Source of the DNA: Chloroflexota bacterium
Lineage (GTDB): Bacteria; Chloroflexota; Limnocylindria; Limnocylindrales; CSP1-4
Reading direction: 5' to 3'
NCBI GenBank assembly: GCA_021785115.1
Contig: JAJYGO010000028.1
Location: 1 to 7,012, forward strand
DNA length: 7,012 bases
In this document: in pieces, positions 1-5,719 of the stretch
Numbering within the stretch: position 1 is the first letter of the stretch
Layout: every line of letters begins with the position of its first letter
The notes under the pieces: model-generated
Told to the model about the DNA's origin: nothing
What the model saw: only the letters and a program-made list of their open reading frames with translations
The model's database searches: none
Translations under genes and position numbers: made by a program

Positions 1-230
1 CCCAGCCATCGTCCGCGCCCCGCGGCATGCATGGAGACGCCGCTCCCGGTCACGCCGCCGCCGCTCGCGGTCGAGATGCCGGCCCCGGCCCGGTCGCCGC
101 TCCCGGCGTCCCGCGCCGGCACCCCGCTCCCCGTCGGGAGGCCGCTCGCGGTCGAGATGCCGTCCCCGGCCCGGTCGCCGCTCCCGGCGTCCCGCGCCGG
201 CACCCCGCTCGTACCGCTCTCCCGCACCAC
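1..230 (-). CDS. Partial hypothetical protein with Gly/Ser/Ala/Asp-rich repetitive N-terminus (runs off left edge)
   Basis: A minus-strand frame starting at GTG 230-228 stays open to the window edge, giving 76 codons and no stop. An AAGGAG ribosome site sits 5 nt upstream, which is why I chose this start; a second in-frame GTG follows directly. The product begins VVRESGTSGVPARDAG and carries a 27-residue unit (SGVPARDAGSGDRAG followed by GISTASG) nearly twice, then a partial third unit and a basic stretch MHAAGRGRWLG. An in-frame ATG at 32-30 could be an alternative start after the repeats. Nearly all third positions are G/C. I do not recognise a family and no domain is visible; the repeat segment looks disordered. 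Because the repeat period of 81 nt is divisible by three, other frames are open as well, so frame openness is weak evidence and the ribosome site is the main support. The gene lies 61 nt downstream of the Mut7-C gene on the same strand. Confidence 0.5.
   Translation of the reverse strand, partial: MVRESGTSGVPARDAGSGDRAGDGISTASGLPTGSGVPARDAGSGDRAGAGISTASGGGVTGSGVSMHAAGRGRWL
60..210. repeat. Two-copy 81-bp-period direct repeat
   Basis: Positions 60-129 and 141-210 are identical over 70 bp except for one base (G82 versus T163). They are separated by 11 bp, so the period is 81 bp, or 27 codons. In the predicted minus-strand frame the single difference changes Asp to Ala in the second translated copy. 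The following segment resembles the start of a further, decayed copy. The near identity suggests a recent tandem duplication. Confidence 0.92.
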
Positions 231-235
231 CGGAA

Positions 236-241
236 CTCCTT
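236..241 (-). promoter_or_regulatory. Ribosome binding site AAGGAG for the left-edge gene
   Basis: The minus strand reads AAGGAG, then five bases, then GTG GTG. It is among the best Shine-Dalgarno matches in the window and decides the start of the left-edge frame. Confidence 0.6.
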
Positions 242-242
242 G

Positions 243-294
243 TATCACGCAATCGTTTCGTGACGATAGTATCCGATGGCGTGCGGACTCGTCA
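243..294 (-). promoter_or_regulatory. AT-richer gap with possible promoter and small inverted repeat
   Basis: The 61-nt gap between the Mut7-C stop and the next ribosome site is visibly less GC-rich than its surroundings. On the minus strand CTGACG (overlapping the Mut7-C stop codon) and TACTAT (266-271) are 18 nt apart, a weak match to a housekeeping -35/-10 pair. An inverted repeat TCACG (245-249) / CGTGA (259-263) lies just downstream, where an operator or leader hairpin would sit. No T-tract follows, so I do not call it a terminator. The reading is tentative. Confidence 0.25.
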
Positions 295-1218
295 GGGTGG
301 CTGCTTCGCCCCCGCCAAGACCCGTTCGACGATCCGCCGCATCCGCTCGTAGTGCGAGCCCTGCCAGTAGACGGCGGCGCACGACTCGCAGCGGCCGAAG
401 GTGTCGAAGTAGCGGAGCGTCTTCGGCTGCAGCCGATCCGCCACGACCCCGCGATCCACCGGCTCGATCCGCCCGTTGCACCGGATGCACCGGGTGAACG
501 GCGCCGCCTGCGACCGCAGGTCGAAGCGGGCGACCACCTCCTCGAGCTGGTGCTGCGGGTCGTCGCTGCGCAGCAGGCAGCCCAGGCGGACCGCGCTCCG
601 GCGCAGCAGACCGCGATCCCTCGTCAGGAGCACCCGCCCCTCCACCGCGGCGCGCTCGGCCAGCTCCTCGTCGTCCGCGTGATTCCCGTACGCGCAGTCG
701 AAGCCGAGCATGCGCAGGTACGCGGCGAGGCGACCCAGGTGCGTGTCCAGGATGAAACGCGCCGGCCTCGGCACGGGTGGAGTGAGCGGGCCTGGTCCGG
801 TCCGTGGCGCGTGCCCTGGCGCTCCCGGCTGCGGCAGTGTCCCTCCTCCCGAACCCTGCGGCGGGCGTCCCGGCGACGTTGACCCTGGCGGCGGCCCGTG
901 TTCCAGCCGCTCCTGCGGCACGTATCCCGGCGAGCCCGCCGGCGGATAGACCTCCACCTGATCGCCATCGCGCAGCCGGTGCGCGAAATCGACCGCCCGG
1001 CCGTTGATCACGATGGCGTCCACCTCGGTGTGCGGGACGCCGAGCGCCTCGATCGCGTCCTTGACGGAGGGCGTGCCGTCGAACGCGTAGACGGTCGAGC
1101 CGCCGCGCGACCGTCGGGGGCGCAGGTCGTCCAGGTCACCGTGGAACCGGAAGACGGCTGTGCACGGCCGTGGCGGGTCGGTCGCCGGCGCGGCGCGTGG
1201 GGATCGGACCGCGGGCAT
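292..1218 (-). CDS. Ubiquitin-like domain plus Mut7-C RNase (PIN-like, zinc ribbon) protein
   Basis: The product has 308 residues. Residues 19-93 form a ubiquitin/ThiS-like domain (VYAFDGTPSVKDAIEALG, ending in DGDQVEVYPP), the domain that precedes bacterial Mut7-C proteins. Residues 94-152 are a Pro/Gly-rich linker. Residues 153-302 are the Mut7-C domain, a PIN-like nuclease fold, with RFILDTHLGRLAAYLRMLGF (acidic D158), LLTRD (D201) and a zinc ribbon made of C244/C247 and C277/C280. The family is predicted to cut RNA; the bacterial substrate is unknown. The ATG at 1218 overlaps the upstream Mth938 gene's stop by one base (TGATG), with no clear ribosome site, so translation is probably coupled. 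The linker plus an 18-residue leader makes this protein longer than the usual roughly 240-250 residues, as I recall the family. Family call is firm; cellular role is not. Confidence 0.92.
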   Translation of the reverse strand: MPAVRSPRAAPATDPPRPCTAVFRFHGDLDDLRPRRSRGGSTVYAFDGTPSVKDAIEALGVPHTEVDAIVINGRAVDFAHRLRDGDQVEVYPPAGSPGYVPQERLEHGPPPGSTSPGRPPQGSGGGTLPQPGAPGHAPRTGPGPLTPPVPRPARFILDTHLGRLAAYLRMLGFDCAYGNHADDEELAERAAVEGRVLLTRDRGLLRRSAVRLGCLLRSDDPQHQLEEVVARFDLRSQAAPFTRCIRCNGRIEPVDRGVVADRLQPKTLRYFDTFGRCESCAAVYWQGSHYERMRRIVERVLAGAKQPP

Positions 1219-1571
1219 CAGCAGGTCACGTGCAGGATCGCGGCCGTGAGGTCGGGGTCGGCGCCGCTCAACATGCGGCAGGCCTGGTCGGTCGGGACGG
1301 CCACCAGCTCCACGCCGCGGCGCCGGGCCTCCTCCAGCACGTCGTCCGTGATCGGCAGCGCCCCGTCCGCGCCGGTCCCGACGATCAACCGGTGGCAGTG
1401 CCACGGGATGTGCTCGGCCGCCGTCAGGGGCGTGTGCCCGAACTCGTGGCGCCGCGCCTTCGAAGGGCCCTTCTCCCTGCGGGTGATCCGCCCTCGCTCG
1501 ACCAGGATGTCGTGGCCGTAGCGCCGGCCGTCCAGCTCCACCTCGCCGAAGCCGATGAACCGGGCCTTCAT
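1218..1571 (-). CDS. Mth938 (DUF498/NDUFAF3-like) domain protein
   Basis: This 117-residue protein fits a single Mth938 domain over its full length. Typical family pieces are the opening FGEVELDGRRYGHDILVERG, the middle segment HTPLTAAEHIPWHCHRLIVG with its conserved turn GTGADG, and the ending that ranks a residue patch GVELVAVPTDQACRML. Members of this fold include human NDUFAF3 and AAMDC, which are assembly or adaptor proteins; no enzyme activity is established for bacterial members. The start ATG at 1571 is the natural first codon, 20 nt after the GH130 stop, with only a weak ribosome site. Its TGA stop overlaps the Mut7-C start by one base. No signal peptide or membrane segment is visible, so it should be cytoplasmic. 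Family confidence is high; function is unknown. Confidence 0.88.
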   Translation of the reverse strand: MKARFIGFGEVELDGRRYGHDILVERGRITRREKGPSKARRHEFGHTPLTAAEHIPWHCHRLIVGTGADGALPITDDVLEEARRRGVELVAVPTDQACRMLSGADPDLTAAILHVTC

Positions 1572-1591
1572 GGCCGAATCATGCGCCGGAC

Positions 1592-2536
1592 CTACGGCCG
1601 GGGGCAGTGCCGCACGAACTCGAGTACGTCGCTGAACGAGGCGCTCGCGAGGGCCACCACCGTGTCGGCCGCTCCGTAGTACAGGTCGAGCCGGTCGGCG
1701 GCTTCGTCCACGACGACTCCGCAGGGGAACACCACCTGCGGGATGTCGCCCGCGCGCTCGTACGGCTCGCGAGGTGCGAAGACCCACTCGTCGCTCCGGC
1801 GCAGGACCACGGAGGGATCGTCGAGGTCGAGCAGCGCCAGGCCCGCCCGGTAGATCGGGCCCGCCGCGGTGGCGTGCGCCCCGTGGTAGACGATCAGCCA
1901 GCCATCGGACGTCTCGATCGGCGGGGGCCCGAGCCCGATCTTCCCGGCATCCCACCATGCTCCCTCGCGGGCCTCGAGCAGGACCGCGTGGTCCCCCCAG
2001 TGGCGCAGGTCCGGCGAGTAGGAGATCCAGATATGCGCCCCGCCCCGAACCGGAGACGGGCGATGGATCATCGCCCAGCGTCCGGCGAAGCGTCGGGGGA
2101 AGAGCGCAGCGTCCTTGTCCTCCGGCGACATCACCGGTCCCATCCGTTGCACCTCGCGGAAGTCGCGCGTGGTGGCCAGAGCGACCAGCGGCCCGAGACG
2201 GCTGTACGCGGTGTACGCGATCGCCCAGCGCTCCTCCTCGGCCAGCCACGTGATGCGCGGGTCTTCACAGCCCCAGAGTTCCTCGGAATCCCGCTCCGAG
2301 CGTGACTGGAGCAGCGGTTCCGCATCGAACATCCAGCCCGAGACGCCGTCGGCGCTGCGCGCGACCTGCAGGCGGGAGATCCCGCGCATGTCCTCGACGC
2401 GTACGAGGAGCAGCGTCTCGCCCTCCAGGCGCGCCGCGCCCGGGTTGAACACGGCGTTGGCCGGATACGGCAGGTCCGCGGCCGTCAGGATCGGATTCGC
2501 GGGGCTGCGCCGGAAGAGATCGGGGGCCCTCACCAT
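1592..2536 (-). CDS. GH130 family mannoside phosphorylase / glycosidase
   Basis: The product has 314 residues, normal for a single-domain GH130 five-bladed beta-propeller enzyme. Visible signatures in order are NAVFNPGAARLEG (27-39), LVRVEDMRG (44-52), GCEDPRIT with the probable catalytic Asp92 (89-96), KDAALFPRR (141-149), MIHRPSP (156-162), WDAGKIGLGPPP (195-206) and IVYHGA (215-220). Family members phosphorolyse or hydrolyse beta-mannosides (for example beta-1,4- or beta-1,2-mannooligosaccharides). The retained His-Arg, Gly-Lys-Ile-Gly and Tyr-His-Gly basic positions favour phosphorolysis, but I cannot fix the linkage or donor from sequence. The start ATG at 2536 has GGGGGTGA four bases upstream and overlaps the six-hairpin gene by 7 nt; the longer in-frame extension to 2941 lies inside that gene and is a shadow. 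No signal peptide is seen, so it acts in the cytoplasm on an internal or imported sugar. Confidence 0.94.
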   Translation of the reverse strand: MVRAPDLFRRSPANPILTAADLPYPANAVFNPGAARLEGETLLLVRVEDMRGISRLQVARSADGVSGWMFDAEPLLQSRSERDSEELWGCEDPRITWLAEEERWAIAYTAYSRLGPLVALATTRDFREVQRMGPVMSPEDKDAALFPRRFAGRWAMIHRPSPVRGGAHIWISYSPDLRHWGDHAVLLEAREGAWWDAGKIGLGPPPIETSDGWLIVYHGAHATAAGPIYRAGLALLDLDDPSVVLRRSDEWVFAPREPYERAGDIPQVVFPCGVVVDEAADRLDLYYGAADTVVALASASFSDVLEFVRHCPRP

Positions 2537-3684
2537 CGCGTCACCCCCGGGGTGACGCCCGGGCGCCGGACGGTCCGGGGCCGCGGCCGTGCGGCGGGCG
2601 TCGCGGGCCGCGCCGCCCCACCCGACGGCTCGAGGTTCCTGAGCGCGCGGATCCGCTCGACGGACGTCAGCCACATCAGTGTCGATTCCGCGCCCTGGTT
2701 GGCATTGACGCCGGCCGGCGTCAGGCCGTCGTGGCAGCCGCCCCGTGCGGGATCGGCCAACGCGACCCCGACATCGTTGTCGCCAAGGAACCAGGCGTAC
2801 GCCCGCTCGGCGGCGTCCCGGTAGCACTCGCGGCCGGTCGCCCGGTACGCGGCGTCGGCCGCCATGAGCAGGGACGCCGTCTCGATGGGCTGCTGATCGA
2901 AGCGAGCTCGCGCGCCATCGCGCGGCCACCATCCGCGGCACCCGACGGGCGAGAGGCGACCGTCGGGCAGTGTCTGGACCGCCAAGAGCCAGTCAAGGAC
3001 GCGCAGACCCGTCTGGGCCGCGTCCGCATCGGCCAGGTGCCTTCCCGCCACGATCATGGCCTGGGCCGGCAGCCCGTTCTCGTACGTCAGGACATCCTCG
3101 GGCCACGGCCACTCGCGCACGTAGCCCCGTGCCTCGAACGTGCGGCGCAGGCCGGCCGTGAGCCGCCGGTACGCGGCCGGGAGCGCGCTGCCGATTCCAC
3201 CCCCACGCAAGGCCGAGTCGCAGCCCAGCATCGACGAGGCCCGTGCGCGGATGGCCCTCAGCTCGAGCGCGGCCGGGAGGGCCCGCGCGAACGTCGCAGC
3301 GGCGTGATGACGGACGGCAGCGTCCGGTGCGCGTCGGATCGTCTCCCCCAGTGCCCACAGCGTGCGCCCGTGGGAGTCCTCCGAGCCGGCCCCGTCCACC
3401 CATCTCCCGTCGGCGCGACGAAGATTGCGGACGCGCCCGCCGCCGGCAGCCAGCGCGTCGGAGAGGAACCCCAGGGAACGGCGCGCACTGGTCGCCACCG
3501 CGTCCCAGCCCACCGAGCGCGCCTGCAGGAGGTCGACCACCAGGGCACGGGCGACATCATCCGTGCAGTACCCGTGCGCGGGGTCGGGAACGCGGCCGCG
3601 CGCGTGCTGCATGATCCCGAACTCGCCGGTGAGCGCATCGAGGTGCTCACGGTGCACCGGCTGCAACTCGGCGATCTCAGGCAT
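2530..3684 (-). CDS. Six-hairpin (alpha/alpha)6 glycosidase-like protein, GT-associated
   Basis: The product has 384 residues. It is rich in helical repeats of the six-hairpin glycosidase type and matches a family often labelled 'glycosyl transferase' because it is found next to or fused with GT4 enzymes. Conserved-looking pieces are HGYCTDDVARAL (37-47), SEDSHGRTLWALG (101-113), YENGLPAQAMI (201-211), DQQPIETASLL (263-273) and HDGLTPAGVNANQGAEST (318-335). The clustered Asp/Glu (D42, D43, E102, E202, D319, E333) are candidate catalytic residues, but no activity is established that I know of. Residues 352-384 are a Pro/Arg/Ala-rich tail that looks disordered. The ATG at 3684 has GAGG seven bases upstream and overlaps the GT4 stop by 8 nt; its stop overlaps GH130 by 7 nt. 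No signal peptide is present. It probably trims or binds the glycan made by the adjoining transferase. Confidence 0.82.
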   Translation of the reverse strand: MPEIAELQPVHREHLDALTGEFGIMQHARGRVPDPAHGYCTDDVARALVVDLLQARSVGWDAVATSARRSLGFLSDALAAGGGRVRNLRRADGRWVDGAGSEDSHGRTLWALGETIRRAPDAAVRHHAAATFARALPAALELRAIRARASSMLGCDSALRGGGIGSALPAAYRRLTAGLRRTFEARGYVREWPWPEDVLTYENGLPAQAMIVAGRHLADADAAQTGLRVLDWLLAVQTLPDGRLSPVGCRGWWPRDGARARFDQQPIETASLLMAADAAYRATGRECYRDAAERAYAWFLGDNDVGVALADPARGGCHDGLTPAGVNANQGAESTLMWLTSVERIRALRNLEPSGGAARPATPAARPRPRTVRRPGVTPGVTRW

Positions 3685-4867
3685 CGACGCGCCTCGACGG
3701 AAGGACATGCAGCAGCCCGCGGGGCATCGGCTGGAGACAGCGGTCTCGACCGGCGACTCCATCGAACAGGGCGCGATAGGTGGCTCCAACCTGCGGCCAC
3801 GCCATGTGACGTCCGAAGCGATACGCCCGCGCGCCCATCTGCTCTCGTCGCCTGGGGTCCGCCAGAAGACCTGCCAGGGCGCCCGCCAAGGCGCCGGGCG
3901 ACTCCGGCGGGACCAGGATCCCGCGACCCTCCGCGAGCAGTTCCGCGGCGTACTCGTACGGTGTCGAGACGATCGCCTTGCCGGCTCCCACCGCGTAGGA
4001 GAGGGTCCCCGAGACGATCTGCTCGAGGCCCGGGTAGGGCGTGACGAACACGTCGGCGGCCTGCAGCCAGCGCCCGAGCTCCGCCTGGGATACGAACCGG
4101 TCGACGAACCGGACGTGGTCCCCCACGCCCAGTTCGGCCGCGCGCGCCACGAGGCTGTCCCGGTACGCTTCGCCTTCGCGGCGCAGGAGCTCGGGGTGGG
4201 TGGCACCGAGGATCACGTAGCAGGCGTTCGGGATCGCGGCCACCACCTCCGGCATCGCGGCGATGGCGAGCTCATACCCCTTGCCCGGGCCGATGAGCCC
4301 GAAACTCAGGATGACGGCCCTGCCGGCCAACCCCAGTCCCGGCTTCACGAGGTCGGGGTCGACGCGCGGGAGATCGGGGACGCCGTGCGGGATGACGCTG
4401 ATCCGGACCGGGCTGACGCCGTAGACACGGGTCAGCAGCGACGCGGCGGCCTCGGACATGACGACCACCCCGTCCACAGCAGCGCAGAGTCCGGCCAGGA
4501 CGCGGTACTGCGAGGTGGTCGGCGTCCGCCGCACGGTGTGCAGCGTGGCCACGGCCGGCACCCGGAGCGCCCGGACGAAGTCGAGCACCAGCTCGCCGTC
4601 GTCACCTCCCCAGATCCCATACTCGTGCTGGATGGACACGAGCCCGACGCCGTCCCTGGCCAGGTCGGCGGCAGCCCGCCGGTAGTCGGCGACGACGTCG
4701 CGCCGGATCCGGTGACGTACCTCGAGCGGGTAGATGGCGGGCGCGCCGGGCGCGTGCAGCGCCACCACGGACGTGCAGTGGCTGGCTCGCGCGAGATCAT
4801 GCGCGAAGGACGCGATCCCGCAGTGCCGGGGCGGATAGGTCGCCACGATTGCCGTGCTGAGGGTCAA
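3677..4867 (-). CDS. GT4-type (GT-B fold) glycosyltransferase
   Basis: The product has 396 residues and a two-Rossmann GT-B layout. The N-terminal acceptor domain begins STAIVATYPPRHCGIASFAH and includes SIQHEYGIWGG (78-88). The C-terminal nucleotide-sugar domain includes IPHGVPD (159-165), SFGLIGPGKGYE (188-199), VRFVDRFV (252-259), AADVFVTPYPGLEQIVSGTL (270-289) and STPYEYAAELLAEGRG (301-316). It should move a sugar from an NDP-donor, plausibly GDP-mannose given the GH130 partner. The classic E-x7-E motif reads E282...S290, with the second Glu replaced; I recall this EQ-x-x-SGTL variant as normal for this subgroup. I place the start at TTG 4867 because AGGAG lies 7 nt upstream and the N-terminal beta strand begins directly after it; earlier ATG/GTG codons would add an unlike 64-residue segment. 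It is the first gene of the overlapping sugar cassette. Confidence 0.92.
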   Translation of the reverse strand: MTLSTAIVATYPPRHCGIASFAHDLARASHCTSVVALHAPGAPAIYPLEVRHRIRRDVVADYRRAAADLARDGVGLVSIQHEYGIWGGDDGELVLDFVRALRVPAVATLHTVRRTPTTSQYRVLAGLCAAVDGVVVMSEAAASLLTRVYGVSPVRISVIPHGVPDLPRVDPDLVKPGLGLAGRAVILSFGLIGPGKGYELAIAAMPEVVAAIPNACYVILGATHPELLRREGEAYRDSLVARAAELGVGDHVRFVDRFVSQAELGRWLQAADVFVTPYPGLEQIVSGTLSYAVGAGKAIVSTPYEYAAELLAEGRGILVPPESPGALAGALAGLLADPRRREQMGARAYRFGRHMAWPQVGATYRALFDGVAGRDRCLQPMPRGLLHVLPSRRVDA

Positions 4868-4965
4868 CGGGTCGCTCCTCTCGTACAGACCTCGAGGAGG
4901 ACGAACCGGGCATCCGGCCTGAGGAATCCCGGGGGCCGGCAATGGCCGGCAAGGTCGTGGCAGGT
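4868..4965. other. 98-nt gap with palindromic GCCGGC hairpin
   Basis: This gap separates the possible small gene from the GT4 gene. GCCGGC (4935-4940) and GCCGGC (4945-4950) can pair around the loop AATG, forming a six-pair G/C stem about 15 nt after the small frame's stop. No T-run follows on the minus strand, so termination would be weak or factor-dependent. CCTCGAGG (4890-4897) is a perfect 8-bp palindrome ahead of the GT4 ribosome site. I see no convincing promoter pair. Confidence 0.35.
4875..4879 (-). promoter_or_regulatory. Ribosome binding site AGGAG deciding the TTG start of the GT4 gene
   Basis: On the minus strand GAGAGGAG is followed by seven bases and TTG at 4867-4865. No ATG or GTG in this frame lies near the conserved N-terminal strand, so this site fixes the start. 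Confidence 0.7.
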
Positions 4966-5151
4966 TCAGCGGCCGAACAAGGCTCGCGTGGCCACCGCCC
5001 CCACGCCCGCGACCGCGGCCGGCACCAGGTGGCGTGGCCGTCGTCCGCTGGACGCCCACACGACCCGGACCAGTCCGCCGAACGCGTTCGGGACGGCGCG
5101 GTCACGTCGGGCGTCGGGGCAGACGATCACCGCCTCGACGCCCGACGTCAT
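4966..5151 (-). CDS. Possible small hypothetical protein downstream of the cold-shock gene
   Basis: An ATG at 5151 opens a 61-residue frame ending at TGA 4968-4966, ten bases after the cold-shock stop on the same strand. The product begins MTSGVEAVIVCPDARRDRAV and ends with a hydrophobic piece LVPAAVAGVGAVATRALFG that could be a short membrane-facing or amphipathic helix. Its third codon positions are overwhelmingly G/C, as in real genes here, and it fills an otherwise empty gap. There is no clear ribosome site, and an earlier GTG is adjacent, so translation would depend on coupling to the cold-shock gene. I do not recognise a family. It could equally be chance in GC-rich DNA. Confidence 0.38.
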   Translation of the reverse strand: MTSGVEAVIVCPDARRDRAVPNAFGGLVRVVWASSGRRPRHLVPAAVAGVGAVATRALFGR

Positions 5152-5161
5152 CACCGCAGGG

Positions 5162-5365
5162 CTATGCCCGGCGGATCTGTGTGGCACGAGGTCCCTTGGG
5201 GTTGGCCTCGATCTCGAAGGTGACCTTCTCGCCGCCGGCCAGCTCCTCGAAGACGAGGGTCGGCGTCAGGCCGTCGCGATGGAAGAAGTACTGCTTGCCG
5301 TCGTCGCCGGCGATGAAGCCGAAGCCACGGTCGCCGATCACCCTCGCGATGCTGCCGGTGTTCAT
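5162..5365 (-). CDS. csp: CspA-family cold-shock protein
   Basis: The product has 67 residues, the standard length of a single cold-shock domain. RNP1 is seen as RGFGFIAGDDG (13-23) and RNP2 as QYFFHRDGL (25-33); the C-terminal strand KVTFEIEANPKGPRATQI is also typical. Such proteins bind single-stranded RNA and DNA, melt RNA structure and assist translation in the cytoplasm. The ATG at 5365 starts directly at the conserved first strand. A weak AGG lies eight to nine bases upstream, and the leader can fold (see the hairpin entry), so expression may be controlled through mRNA structure as in other csp genes. It is the first gene of the minus-strand block, but the 294-nt gap before GT4 makes a shared transcript uncertain. 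Which csp paralogue it is cannot be told. Confidence 0.96.
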   Translation of the reverse strand: MNTGSIARVIGDRGFGFIAGDDGKQYFFHRDGLTPTLVFEELAGGEKVTFEIEANPKGPRATQIRRA

Positions 5366-5376
5366 GGATGAACCTG

Positions 5377-5420
5377 TTCTCTTCCCGAACGAAGTGGCAG
5401 ACGCACGGCCCGTTCGAGAA
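5377..5420 (-). promoter_or_regulatory. Bulged hairpin in the leader of the cold-shock gene
   Basis: CGAACG (5386-5391) pairs with CGTTCG (5411-5416), and after a five-base bulge TTCT (5377-5380) pairs with AGAA (5417-5420). The structure ends about 11 nt before the csp start codon, bordering the ribosome site. This position fits a leader element that affects translation, but no covariation evidence is available here. Confidence 0.35.
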
Positions 5421-5467
5421 GGGGCGACCACGCGGAGCGCCGCCAGGTGATCCCCGGAGGCTACCCC

Positions 5468-5496
5468 ACGGTACTCCTTCCCGGGCGATACCACAA
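5468..5496 (-). promoter_or_regulatory. Possible promoter for the cold-shock gene
   Basis: On the minus strand TTGTGG (5496-5491) and TACCGT (5473-5468) are separated by 17 nt. This is a partial match to a housekeeping promoter and would give a leader of roughly 95-100 nt, in keeping with csp genes. Matches are 3 of 6 at each box, so this is a candidate only. Confidence 0.25.
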
Positions 5497-5719
5497 CGCG
5501 CCGGCATCCACGCGCCCGGTCGGTCCGATCGTCCGCCGCGGTTGCGGGAAGCGCGACCGGCCGGGACAAGGTACCGTTGGACACGTCGGCGACTCGTGCG
5601 GCACCGAGCTCAGCGACCCGATCTGAACCGGACGTCACCACCGGGGGACGCGGAAGCGCAAGAAGACCTATCCCCCGGCGCGTACCGCGACCAGCCAGCG
5701 TGCGGCGACCCGCGACGCC

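Larger units (their letters stand above)
5366..5719. other. 354-nt divergent intergenic region
   Basis: No convincing gene lies between the cold-shock gene (minus) and the KOW-like gene (plus). It holds the csp leader hairpin, the candidate csp promoter, and an inverted repeat CCGGTCG (5516-5522) / CGACCGG (5554-5560). A related GTACCGT-containing segment occurs once on each strand (minus near 5468-5474, plus near 5570-5576). Both divergent transcripts would start here. Long open frames crossing it on both strands encode Arg/Pro-rich products with no family likeness and are read as GC artefacts. Confidence 0.5.

Noticed and set aside
60..210. CRISPR array or mobile-element terminal repeats
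   Set aside because: There are only two 70-bp copies with an 11-bp gap, no spacer pattern and no cas or transposase gene; an in-frame coding duplication explains it better.
31..882. Long plus-strand frame of 283 codons
   Set aside because: It is antisense to the clear Mut7-C gene, and its product is Pro/Arg-rich with no family likeness; in GC-rich DNA such antisense frames stay open by composition.
1592..2941. GH130 with a 135-residue N-terminal extension
   Set aside because: The extension is an out-of-frame reading of the six-hairpin gene; the ATG at 2536 has a good ribosome site and gives normal family length.
4935..4950. Intrinsic terminator from the GCCGGC hairpin
   Set aside because: The stem has six pairs, each arm is itself palindromic, and no T-tract follows on either strand, so I list it only as a structure in the gap.
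3362..5371. Plus-strand frame of 669 codons opposite the six-hairpin, GT4 and cold-shock genes
   Set aside because: The minus-strand genes have conserved motifs, ribosome sites and tight overlaps; the plus product has no recognisable domain and spans several real genes.
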